DNA of 64,000 nt from Anaerohalosphaeraceae bacterium (GTDB taxonomy: Bacteria > Planctomycetota > Phycisphaerae > Sedimentisphaerales > Anaerohalosphaeraceae): NCBI GenBank assembly GCA_037479115.1, contig JBBFLK010000005.1:1-64000 (forward strand). Direction: 5' to 3'. Shown here piece by piece: positions 1 through 7,331 of the stretch. The stretch's first letter is position 1. Each line of letters starts with the position of its first letter. The notes below the pieces were generated by a model that searched no databases, was not told the origin of the DNA, and worked only from the letters and a program-made list of their open reading frames with translations. Both the position numbers and the translations under genes were made by a program.

Positions 1-109
1 TGACCAAAGAAGAATATGCATTGCGGGGGTACGATCTACCATGGCTTCCCTAAAATGTTTTTTTAATATTTTTAAGAAATGCCCCCCACTAAAAACCGGC
101 TTTAGGAAA

Positions 110-178
110 TATCCAAATTAACTTTTTAAGGACAACAAATCTGTCCTAAATTAACAACTTCAAAAACTAATTTGGATA
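110..178. repeat. Nested inverted repeat in the 3' flank of the first LamG gene
   Basis: An 11-bp perfect inverted repeat (TATCCAAATTA at 110-120, TAATTTGGATA at 168-178) encloses a second one (AGGACA 129-134, TGTCCT 142-147). The right outer arm overlaps the TAG stop of the minus-strand gene ending at 167. There is no clean T tract on either strand, so it may be a 3' mRNA structure or a weak terminator. Bases 1-109 hold no recognisable gene. Confidence 0.5.
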
Positions 179-1894
179 CAAAAATGTCTTTTTCCACTGA
201 CAAGCCAGGCCGGCCAAATCCGGAAGGGTGTATATGTCCAGCCAGAAGGAGGCAAACGCCGCCAAGTCATACAAATCCACCACACAATCCGGCACCCCCG
301 CCGGACCCGTCAAATCATATTCCCCCGTATGACTCAACAGACAAACCCCCAGCCCCGTCATCGCATAATAAACCTGCGCAACCTCCTCTATACTCAACGC
401 ATAATTATAAATCCGCACATCATCCAGATGCCCTTCAAATACCTCCCCACCCTCTATCCCCACGCCCAGCGTCAGCTGAGCCGTCGTATCCATCGGCAAA
501 CCATACGCCCCTTCCGTCCGGAATACCCCATCCACATACACCCGGGCCGAGGTGCCCGTATAAACCACACAAATATGCCGCCAGCGATTCTCCAAAGGAA
601 GTCCGCCCTCTACTGACAGCAGCGTCCCTTCCGGCCAGGTCTCCATCTGAACATCCAGACCCGATGCTCCGCCCGACGGCCGTTTGGCCCATAGACTGAG
701 TGTCATCGCACCCGTCCCGCCCGTCAGGTCCAGCGGCTCCGTCACCGCCCAGCCCGAATCCGCTCCGATTTCGACCGCGCCCTGCGGCTGCCCGTCCGCC
801 CCTTCCGCAAACACCGGAACCCCAAAAGCCGATGCCGGACGTCCGGATACAGCGTCCACATACACCCCGCCCACATAGTCCGAGGCGTCCAGCGTCCAGT
901 GCGCCAGCAGCCCCTCCACGGTCAGACGGGCCGTCTGGGTATTCTGGAAAAAGCCGGATTCATTGCCCACTCGACAGTAGTACAAACCTGCATCGGAAAC
1001 GGCAACACTATGCAGGGTCAATCGTGAGGTATATGTTTGCCCGTTTGCGAACAGCTCAACAGTCGTATTCGGCAAGGCGGCCTCTACAGGTTCATCCCCC
1101 TGAAGGCCTTTTTGAAACCATTGAACGACCGGGGCGGTTTCACTTGTAAAAGTTGTCTCAAAAACAGCCGGCTGTGCTTCCCGAACCTGTACGGGGCTCG
1201 GATGAATCAAAACAACAGGAAGGCCGGTATTCAGATACGGAAGCGTCAGGTTCGTTCCGGCCGAAACATAAATATCATCCACACGAACCGGGCCGTAGCC
1301 GGTGCCTCGGCCGTACACCTTAAACGACTGAAGCGGACCAGAGGTGCTGTTTCGAAAGACAAAATCATCGGCACGCCGGTCTGCAGCGGTTGCTGCATTC
1401 TGACCGGTCGTCACATACACATCATAGGTATTGTTCAGATTGTTGATGACCAGCCAGATGTTGTACCAAATCCCCGCCGAAAAGGGATTCAGAATCGCTG
1501 TATTGACAGTGCCGTTGCGGGCGCGAAGTTCTCCGCCGACTACCACCACATAACACTCAAAATCATTCCAATCTCCTGTCGGAGCCGCCAGGCGGCTTAA
1601 GCCTACCGAGCAGTCCGGCTCCGTGCCGGCCGGTTTATACAAACGGAAAAAAAGCGTCGTTTCCGTATCGGCGGCGGGAACGGCCAATTGCCCCAGCGTG
1701 CGGTAACTGCCGTAGCTTTCCATATACCGATTGCCGCTGCTTTCCTGTCCCACAACGGGGCTGCCGCCCGTCACGACCCAGGGAGAAGGCAGAGCTCCCG
1801 TTGGATAGCTTTCAAAATTATCGAACAAGAAGGCACCGCCGGCCGGCCATCCGATAAACAGGAAAAGAATCAGCAAGCATTTTGTTCGTCTCAT
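167..1894 (-). CDS. Secreted LamG-domain protein with Ig-like and dockerin-like modules
   Basis: A 575-aa exported protein. The ATG at 1894 begins a clear signal peptide (MRRTKCLLILFLFIGWPAGG) and has AAAGG about 9 nt upstream. An upstream TTG in the same frame at 1903 is less likely. Order of parts: signal peptide; a jelly-roll-like region starting FDNFESYPTG, related to the N-terminus of the protein at 19552-21813; an Ig-like domain ending in YYCRVGNESG; a LamG/concanavalin-like domain (WTLDASDYVGG to HLDDVRIYNYAL); and a C-terminal single EF-hand-like dockerin motif (VDLYDLAAFASFWLD). No catalytic residues are evident, so a glycan-binding or surface role is inferred. The 3' 720 bp are almost identical to those of the next gene upstream, from which it is separated by 12 nt; the two are probably co-transcribed. 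Confidence 0.85.
   Translation of the reverse strand: MRRTKCLLILFLFIGWPAGGAFLFDNFESYPTGALPSPWVVTGGSPVVGQESSGNRYMESYGSYRTLGQLAVPAADTETTLFFRLYKPAGTEPDCSVGLSRLAAPTGDWNDFECYVVVVGGELRARNGTVNTAILNPFSAGIWYNIWLVINNLNNTYDVYVTTGQNAATAADRRADDFVFRNSTSGPLQSFKVYGRGTGYGPVRVDDIYVSAGTNLTLPYLNTGLPVVLIHPSPVQVREAQPAVFETTFTSETAPVVQWFQKGLQGDEPVEAALPNTTVELFANGQTYTSRLTLHSVAVSDAGLYYCRVGNESGFFQNTQTARLTVEGLLAHWTLDASDYVGGVYVDAVSGRPASAFGVPVFAEGADGQPQGAVEIGADSGWAVTEPLDLTGGTGAMTLSLWAKRPSGGASGLDVQMETWPEGTLLSVEGGLPLENRWRHICVVYTGTSARVYVDGVFRTEGAYGLPMDTTAQLTLGVGIEGGEVFEGHLDDVRIYNYALSIEEVAQVYYAMTGLGVCLLSHTGEYDLTGPAGVPDCVVDLYDLAAFASFWLDIYTLPDLAGLACQWKKTFLYPN
210..932. repeat. Long direct repeat, copy A
   Basis: About 723 bp nearly identical to 1956-2678 at a constant offset of 1746 bp. 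The one mismatch I saw is at 218/1964. It covers the LamG and dockerin-like C-terminal coding region of the minus-strand gene. Identity ends sharply at the Ig/LamG junction (932/2678). Confidence 0.92.
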
Positions 1895-1906
1895 TCTTAA
1901 CAACCT

Positions 1907-3781
1907 TTAATCGCAGGTTGGGTACAATGTACAAACAAGCCACTGAGAGGCCAATCCGGCCAAGTCCGGAAGGGTGTATATGTCCAGCCAGAAGGAGGCA
2001 AACGCCGCCAAGTCATACAAATCCACCACACAATCCGGCACCCCCGCCGGACCCGTCAAATCATATTCCCCCGTATGACTCAACAGACAAACCCCCAGCC
2101 CCGTCATCGCATAATAAACCTGCGCAACCTCCTCTATACTCAACGCATAATTATAAATCCGCACATCATCCAGATGCCCTTCAAATACCTCCCCACCCTC
2201 TATCCCCACGCCCAGCGTCAGCTGAGCCGTCGTATCCATCGGCAAACCATACGCCCCTTCCGTCCGGAATACCCCATCCACATACACCCGGGCCGAGGTG
2301 CCCGTATAAACCACACAAATATGCCGCCAGCGATTCTCCAAAGGAAGTCCGCCCTCTACTGACAGCAGCGTCCCTTCCGGCCAGGTCTCCATCTGAACAT
2401 CCAGACCCGATGCTCCGCCCGACGGCCGTTTGGCCCATAGACTGAGTGTCATCGCACCCGTCCCGCCCGTCAGGTCCAGCGGCTCCGTCACCGCCCAGCC
2501 CGAATCCGCTCCGATTTCGACCGCGCCCTGCGGCTGCCCGTCCGCCCCTTCCGCAAACACCGGAACCCCAAAAGCCGATGCCGGACGTCCGGATACAGCG
2601 TCCACATACACCCCGCCCACATAGTCCGAGGCGTCCAGCGTCCAGTGCGCCAGCAGCCCCTCCACGGTCAGACGGGCCGGAGAGCTGGAACGCTGGACAT
2701 TGCTTGCATTCGAAAGGCGGCAATAATAAAAACCGGCATCCGAAATCCGGGTCTCCGTAAAGACCAACCGAGCCGAATACTGCTGCGTCTGACTGTTGTA
2801 AAGGACTTCGGAAAGAATGCGTCCGCCGGCCGTATCCACCGGAATCTCTCCGGACGGGTCCGTTTTGTACCAGACAGCCGTCGGTTCAGTTTGGCTTTCA
2901 AAAACCGCCTCCAGCCCCGCATTGTTCGGCGCCCGCACCTGTATATCCGCGGGCTGGCTGATAAAAACCGGCGGCGGAGTTCCCGGCATAAAAAGCATAT
3001 CCTGCGGGCTGCGGGCGATGGAGCTGATGCGGACTTCATCGACCAACCCTTCGAAGTTTTCCCCGGAAAAATCCCGCCCCTCGTTGCCGACGGCAAAATC
3101 AATCTGCGCCGTCGGGGACAGGTCCGCCGACATCTGAAAAGAAGCCAGCAGGTTTGCCTCCGAAGCGCCGGAATCCAGCCGGGTCCAGTAAAATTTCAGG
3201 TTGCCGGCCGTGCCTTCCTGACCATTGTAGGTCACCGCGGCGTGAAACCATTGTCCCGGGGCCCAGGCATGTTCCCCGGTGGTCGGCAAAGCCGCGGTAA
3301 AATTCTCCTGCGTGCCGGTCAGTTTGATAAACTCCAGCTGCCCGCTGAGATTGACCCGAAACTGCCAGCCCCTGGCCGGCTGTCCGCTGTCATCCTCTCC
3401 GGAAATAATCTGCATGTGGTTGGGAATCGCCCCGACGGGCCGAACGATTGCTTCGAAGGTAAAAGCCCCGTCCGGGCCGACAAAATTGCTGATTGCCACT
3501 TCATCCGCATAAGCAATCGGCTGATTGGCGGAGGTATTTGAAGACCCCTCATACGTATTCAGAGCCGTCCCGAATCCTTCATATGACGGTTCCATAACCG
3601 TCGCTCCGTAAGCCAGTGTTAAATGAATGGGATTGTTCGAAACGGCATCATTGGCATTCCCGTCAAAATGATACAGATGCAGCGTATAGACATCCGGTGT
3701 ATAAGGCCCTCGAACGGCCGCTGTACAGGGTAGGGTCAATGTCAGCCCGATTGTCAGAATATTCATCAGAATATGCTTCAC
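1907..3781 (-). CDS. Secreted tandem-LamG protein with Ig-like and dockerin-like modules
   Basis: A 624-aa exported protein. It starts with GTG at 3781, preceded by GGGGGA with 7-nt spacing. A signal peptide (MKHILMNILTIGLTLTLPCTA) is followed by a first LamG domain (about residues 28-265, from YTLHLYHFDGNANDAV to GLVDEVRISSIARSP), an Ig-like domain (about 272-365, ending FYYCRLSNASN), a second LamG domain and a dockerin-like tail (VDLYDLAAFASFWLD). From the Ig/LamG junction on, about 240 residues match the downstream neighbour, apart from the last few. The first half is unrelated to that neighbour, which indicates module shuffling. No catalytic motif is visible; a carbohydrate-binding or surface role is inferred. 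Confidence 0.85.
   Translation of the reverse strand: MKHILMNILTIGLTLTLPCTAAVRGPYTPDVYTLHLYHFDGNANDAVSNNPIHLTLAYGATVMEPSYEGFGTALNTYEGSSNTSANQPIAYADEVAISNFVGPDGAFTFEAIVRPVGAIPNHMQIISGEDDSGQPARGWQFRVNLSGQLEFIKLTGTQENFTAALPTTGEHAWAPGQWFHAAVTYNGQEGTAGNLKFYWTRLDSGASEANLLASFQMSADLSPTAQIDFAVGNEGRDFSGENFEGLVDEVRISSIARSPQDMLFMPGTPPPVFISQPADIQVRAPNNAGLEAVFESQTEPTAVWYKTDPSGEIPVDTAGGRILSEVLYNSQTQQYSARLVFTETRISDAGFYYCRLSNASNVQRSSSPARLTVEGLLAHWTLDASDYVGGVYVDAVSGRPASAFGVPVFAEGADGQPQGAVEIGADSGWAVTEPLDLTGGTGAMTLSLWAKRPSGGASGLDVQMETWPEGTLLSVEGGLPLENRWRHICVVYTGTSARVYVDGVFRTEGAYGLPMDTTAQLTLGVGIEGGEVFEGHLDDVRIYNYALSIEEVAQVYYAMTGLGVCLLSHTGEYDLTGPAGVPDCVVDLYDLAAFASFWLDIYTLPDLAGLASQWLVCTLYPTCD
1956..2678. repeat. 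Long direct repeat, copy B
   Basis: Partner of the repeat at 210-932. Both copies are in frame and in the same orientation, so recombination between them would delete or amplify 1746 bp and leave a chimeric intact gene. Confidence 0.92.
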
Positions 3782-3811
3782 AGAATTTCCCCCACAGAAT
3801 CAATCAGCTGC

Positions 3812-5362
3812 TTAATTGTTAAGCTGAAAATCCAGAACCCGCAGTTTGGTCGCCGCTCCGATTGAGGCGGGCGATTCCTGCATCATCACAGACAGAACCC
3901 CCTGTTCAAAACGGGTCTTATCGCCGAGGGCTTCATTGAGAAAATAGCCGGGCTCGACATGGATGATCTGCCAATCCGTCCACTGACTGGCCGCCGTAGC
4001 CGCCTGAATCGTCAGGTCGCCGTCAATGAAGTATATGCCGGTATCCGTCGGGTTGACCGTCCGCCGGGACTGATAAATCACAAACGCATCGCCGTTGGAG
4101 CGAATAAACAGCTTGGGGCGGCTGCCGACCTGTCCGGGCAGCTCATTGCGATGCCAGATGCCCTGGGAATCCCGCCAATAGTGGTAATAACGTCGAGCCC
4201 CCTGCGGCCCCCAGGTACTCCAGGTATATCCCTGATAGGTTTCCGGCGTGCAGTGAAACATCACCGTGTGAATCCGGCCCTGCGGGTCAACGGCCTGGGC
4301 CTGCTGGTTCATCATTCCATAATAGCGGTCCAGTGTGACGACCCGAATTCCCGGCGAATCCAGCAGGATTAACTGCTGGGTAGCGGAATTGCCGGTGGAG
4401 CGTCCGACGATTTGGAGTCCCTCATTGACCCAGGTCAGGCCAAGCAGGGTCTGAATCGGCTGCGGCCCCGTGCCGATTCGAAGCCCTCGGGCCGGTTCAT
4501 TGTTATACCAGGTGAACCCCCCGTCCCTGCTGCAGGTGTACAGAATATCGTGATTGGCCCCGCCGGCCGTCTCCCGCCAGGTCCACGTCAGATGCAGCGT
4601 GCCGTCCGGTCCATAGCCAATCGGACCGTTCAGGTAAGGATTGCGAACCGTGCTGCTGCCGAGAGAATCCGTATAGGTGCCGGTCCGTCCGATGACCGTT
4701 CGAGTATTTGTCCACTGCCCGGTCGCCGCATTGTAATCCACAATTGCCCAGTCCCCGTTGCCGGAGCTGCCGATGCGGTATCCGAACTGCAGGTTGCCGT
4801 CCGGCGTCGGCCAGAACCGAGGATACGTCACTGTAGAGTAGGATTGGCCGGACTCGAGCGTGTTTCGAACCGGTCCAAACAGCGACGCACTCCAGGTCAC
4901 GGAAGCCGGGTTTGTCGCGACACCGGCTTGAGACACGCGATACCGCAGAGCCGAACTGTGATGGTCGAAGGAAAGGTGAATCGTGCCGTCGTTGGGACAG
5001 ATGCCCATCGAGATGGTATTGTGGGCATTCCAGGTTGTGCTGAGCGTATAATCCGTCAGCGTCAGGACCTGCCAGGGACCGTTGGGCAGCTGGCGGCGTC
5101 CCACACAAACATATCGAGAGCTGTTGTAGTACGTGATGTACTGCCAGCCGTTGAAGGTCATCAGGGCTTCCTGCTGAAAGGAAAGGCCGTTGATGGCCTG
5201 GCCGTAGGTGGCCGGGCTGCTGAGCGTCATTGCATTGGATGCGACGGTTGTGTCGCCGATTTTGGTGACACTCGGGAACGCCATACACAGCGAGGCTAAC
5301 CCCCCAAAAAGAGTCCCCCAGAGCATTACATTTTTGGTACTTGTGATTGTTCGACGGTACAT
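3812..5362 (-). CDS. BNR-4 beta-propeller protein, probable polysaccharide lyase
   Basis: A 516-aa exported protein. ATG at 5362 follows GGGGGTGA by 5 nt. The N-terminus carries a signal-like hydrophobic segment ending near CMAF. The body is a BNR_4-type seven-bladed propeller. Typical family motifs are NAHNTISMGICPNDGTIH and LSFDHH (His at about 114 and 134-135), plus a conserved Tyr/Arg-rich centre (YPRFWPTPDGNLQFGYR). This fold and the paired His/Tyr/Arg residues are those of the ulvan lyases PL24, PL25 and PL40, so a lyase acting on a uronate-containing polysaccharide is the best guess. Non-catalytic BNR_4 proteins also exist. A GH105 gene, which acts on unsaturated uronyl products, lies at 16999 and supports the guess. 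It is downstream of the pseudopilin gene in the first sigma/FecR module. Confidence 0.75.
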   Translation of the reverse strand: MYRRTITSTKNVMLWGTLFGGLASLCMAFPSVTKIGDTTVASNAMTLSSPATYGQAINGLSFQQEALMTFNGWQYITYYNSSRYVCVGRRQLPNGPWQVLTLTDYTLSTTWNAHNTISMGICPNDGTIHLSFDHHSSALRYRVSQAGVATNPASVTWSASLFGPVRNTLESGQSYSTVTYPRFWPTPDGNLQFGYRIGSSGNGDWAIVDYNAATGQWTNTRTVIGRTGTYTDSLGSSTVRNPYLNGPIGYGPDGTLHLTWTWRETAGGANHDILYTCSRDGGFTWYNNEPARGLRIGTGPQPIQTLLGLTWVNEGLQIVGRSTGNSATQQLILLDSPGIRVVTLDRYYGMMNQQAQAVDPQGRIHTVMFHCTPETYQGYTWSTWGPQGARRYYHYWRDSQGIWHRNELPGQVGSRPKLFIRSNGDAFVIYQSRRTVNPTDTGIYFIDGDLTIQAATAASQWTDWQIIHVEPGYFLNEALGDKTRFEQGVLSVMMQESPASIGAATKLRVLDFQLNN

Positions 5363-5411
5363 CAATTCACCCCCAGTTTATCGTTCTGTGTGATCGAAAG
5401 TCCGCGTTTTT

Positions 5412-6242
5412 TCACTTATTGGGCAGCCGCGGCAGCGGACTGGGCACACGATAGCCCCGGCTCCAGGACAGTGTCCACAAGACCTCCAGCTTCACCGTAT
5501 CGGCGTGCAGGTCCCGGAAAATCAGATTGATTTGTTTGCTGTGCCGGTCGATGCAGAACCGCCGCATATTCTCACTGTTGGCAGGCAGCTGGGCGGCGGT
5601 GGAACCCTGCAGCGTATCCGGCGGCAGGTCGCTGCCGCGCGGCCAGCCGATGGTCCAGACACAGTCGGCAAACAGCGGAACCGTCGGCGAGATGTCCATC
5701 CAGCTTTTAAAGAAGTACGGCGCATACAGCGGATCATTTTCGTAATAATAATCCAGCCCGGCCCATCCGTTGATGCCGTAGCTGCCGATGGTGGAAACCC
5801 CCGTCGTGCGTGCCCATGACCAGGGCATCGTCGCCGTGCCGTACTGACCGGACGGATTGGCATACGGACCGGTCGGGTCCGCCTGATACTTATTATACGG
5901 AGCGGACGGGCACAGGAGCATATCAATCTTTTTGCCCTCCTGATACTGCTCGGCATAATAGACATTATCCGAATAGGGGGCCAGCTTGCCCATCCAGTAA
6001 TCGTTGGTTTCCGAAGCATCTTTCCGAATAACAAAACGCTTGTAGTTGTGCTGCATGGCGTACAGTTCCATCGCCTTGCCGATTTGAGACAAATTGTTCC
6101 TGCAGACAATTTTTCGGCCCTGTTCCCGGGCCATCTTGAGTGCCGGCATAACAATCGATAATAACAAACCGATAATGGCAATCACAACCAGCAGCTCAAT
6201 AAGAGTAAATCCGCTCTTTCTCTTAATCGTCTTGTCTGCCAC
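5412..6242 (-). CDS. Pseudopilin-like secreted protein with H-x9-DG type tail
   Basis: A 276-aa protein. I place the start at GTG 6242 because AGGAG (6249-6253 on the plus strand) lies 6 nt upstream. The frame stays open upstream, but there it translates a repeat palindrome ([11 protein letters not shown]) and is not coding. The protein has the type IV prepilin N-terminus [20 protein letters not shown] with Gly before Phe at the cleavage site and Glu at +5, a DUF1559-like globular domain, and a tail [16 protein letters not shown]...LWTLSW similar to the protein at 35930-36751. Planctomycetes carry many such proteins; their function is mostly unknown, and they are presumably processed by a prepilin peptidase and assembled or secreted through a type II-like machine. 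It lies between the PEP-CTERM gene and the BNR lyase. Confidence 0.82.
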   Translation of the reverse strand: MADKTIKRKSGFTLIELLVVIAIIGLLLSIVMPALKMAREQGRKIVCRNNLSQIGKAMELYAMQHNYKRFVIRKDASETNDYWMGKLAPYSDNVYYAEQYQEGKKIDMLLCPSAPYNKYQADPTGPYANPSGQYGTATMPWSWARTTGVSTIGSYGINGWAGLDYYYENDPLYAPYFFKSWMDISPTVPLFADCVWTIGWPRGSDLPPDTLQGSTAAQLPANSENMRRFCIDRHSKQINLIFRDLHADTVKLEVLWTLSWSRGYRVPSPLPRLPNK

Positions 6243-6280
6243 AATGCGCTCCTGAAAAGCCTGAACCCCTGATTCTCTGG

Positions 6281-6300
6281 ATTCCCGCCTTCGCGGGAAT
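6281..6300. repeat. dRS3-like 20-bp palindrome
   Basis: ATTCCCGCCTTCGCGGGAAT: a perfect 8-bp stem with a CTTC loop. It fits the dRS3 consensus (ATTCCC, eight bases, GGGAAT) of Neisseria and similar REP-like elements of proteobacteria. It lies just upstream of the true pseudopilin start. No second copy was seen in this window. Confidence 0.75.
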
Positions 6301-6396
6301 GACAATCTCACGAAAAGACTGTTTCACACGAATTACGATTTCGCGGAAATGATCCTTAGGATACTGAACTAAACGGTTTTGGCTTTCTCACAAAGG

Positions 6397-6427
6397 GCTG
6401 CGGACCGGGCCGTTCCCGGCCCGCAGC
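6397..6427 (-). terminator. GC-rich hairpin downstream of the first PEP-CTERM gene
   Basis: The stem GCTGCGG/CCGCAGC continues after one A-C mismatch into CCGGG/CCCGG, with a 5-base loop. It lies 36 nt after the stop of the minus-strand gene at 6464. No T tract follows, so it may act as a 3' stabiliser and not as an intrinsic terminator. Confidence 0.5.
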
Positions 6428-6463
6428 TGAAATTCTCTCTCTTCTTATCTCTTTCCGACAGTC

Positions 6464-7171
6464 TTACGAACGCTTGCGAGCCGCCAGCAGGGCGCCCAGT
6501 CCCAGCAGAGCCATCGTCGCCGGCTCCGGAACAACAACCCGCAGATTGTCCAGACTGCCGACCACACCGACTCCCCGAATATCGGCATAGAAACCTACCA
6601 CCGTGCCGGCATTCGCATAAGCAGGCGTACGGGTTACCAGAACATTCCGATTTCCCTGATAGTACCAGCCCGCCTCATACTTATTTTCTTCTACACGGGC
6701 GATAAACAGGGTATCAATCGGAATATTGTTGGTCCAGTTCCCGGCCAGCGTATATTCCGTCGTCCCGTCAAAGCCGCGGGAGAACAGTTGGCCTGTGTTG
6801 CGGCGATACATGGCAATATAATCCTTGCGAACACCGGTCTGCGGCACTGTACCGCCGACATAAAGGCCGATATCCTGTGTCCCCGTTGCACCAACCACCA
6901 CATCAACCTGGAGTTCATGCCCGACACCAAGGGTCAGACCGTTGCGAATGAAGGCAATCTGTTCAATCCCGTCATAGGTCGTTGTTTGAATCTGAAGCGT
7001 TCCATTCACAATCTGCCAGCTGCTGACGTTGGAAGCGCCGCCGTTGGCATCCAGGATTACCGTACTGGTATAAGCGCTTAAATCGCCGCTGAAGTCGTCA
7101 ATCAGAATGGTCGTGGCCTGAGCCGCAAGGCCGAGCAGGCCGATGAGAGCAAAAACCAATGCTTTTTTCAT
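6464..7171 (-). CDS. PEP-CTERM surface protein
   Basis: A 235-aa exported protein with a signal peptide (MKKALVFALIGLLGLAAQA), a jelly-roll-like ectodomain and a textbook PEP-CTERM tail: VPEPATM, a hydrophobic stretch (ALLGLGALLA), then ARKRS. In this family, exosortase removes the tail and the protein is displayed or exported. No exosortase gene lies in the window. The ectodomain (DDFSG...NGGASNVSSWQIVNG...DGIEQ.AFIR) is closely related to the first 200 residues of the LamG protein at 7332-9530, so the pair shares one domain with different C-terminal sorting signals. The start follows GGAGG; the leader is conserved with the other PEP-CTERM gene. Confidence 0.93.
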   Translation of the reverse strand: MKKALVFALIGLLGLAAQATTILIDDFSGDLSAYTSTVILDANGGASNVSSWQIVNGTLQIQTTTYDGIEQIAFIRNGLTLGVGHELQVDVVVGATGTQDIGLYVGGTVPQTGVRKDYIAMYRRNTGQLFSRGFDGTTEYTLAGNWTNNIPIDTLFIARVEENKYEAGWYYQGNRNVLVTRTPAYANAGTVVGFYADIRGVGVVGSLDNLRVVVPEPATMALLGLGALLAARKRS

Positions 7172-7200
7172 CTTTCACATCCTCCACAAATTGGGTTCAC
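7172..7200 (-). promoter_or_regulatory. Conserved 5' leader of PEP-CTERM gene 1
   Basis: Read on the minus strand, this leader is GAACCCAATTTG, then T, GGAGG and ATGTGAAAG before the ATG. The same element (GAACCCAATTTG, A, GGAGG, TGTGAACG) precedes the other PEP-CTERM gene at 39917. It includes the ribosome binding site; the 12-bp block upstream of it has no obvious need to be conserved for translation alone. Confidence 0.6.
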
Positions 7201-7231
7201 TGAAACTTGTTCCACACTCCAAAGACATCCA

Positions 7232-7271
7232 ACACTTCACACACACACTTCACACACAACACACTTCACAC
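7232..7271. repeat. Three copies of an 11-bp CA-rich motif
   Basis: ACACTTCACAC occurs at 7232-7242, 7245-7255 and 7261-7271, and once more at 39973-39983. All four copies lie within 100 bp upstream of a PEP-CTERM gene. On the coding (minus) strand they read GTGTGAAGTGT. They could be regulator sites or simple-sequence drift. Confidence 0.6.
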
Positions 7272-7285
7272 TTTTTTTGCGGTAA

Positions 7286-7314
7286 GCAGGGCCTCCCTCC
7301 GCAGGAGACCCTGC
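7286..7314 (-). terminator. Hairpin between the LamG and PEP-CTERM genes
   Basis: The stem GCAGGG-C-CTCC pairs with GGAG-A-CCCTGC around a 7-base loop, 17 nt after the stop of the gene at 7332. Like the other hairpins behind the secreted-protein genes it lacks a strong T tract, so its role may be partial termination or mRNA processing. Confidence 0.5.
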
Positions 7315-7331
7315 CGGGAAAACTCGATTGT

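Noticed and set aside
5412-6311. Start of the pseudopilin at 6311
   Set aside because: The extra N-terminus translates the 6281-6300 palindrome; GTG 6242 has a proper AGGAG and leaves the prepilin leader at the right length.
7227-7271. CRISPR-like short repeat
   Set aside because: The ACACTTCACAC copies have spacers of only 2-5 bp and no cas genes; this is a CA-rich motif cluster.
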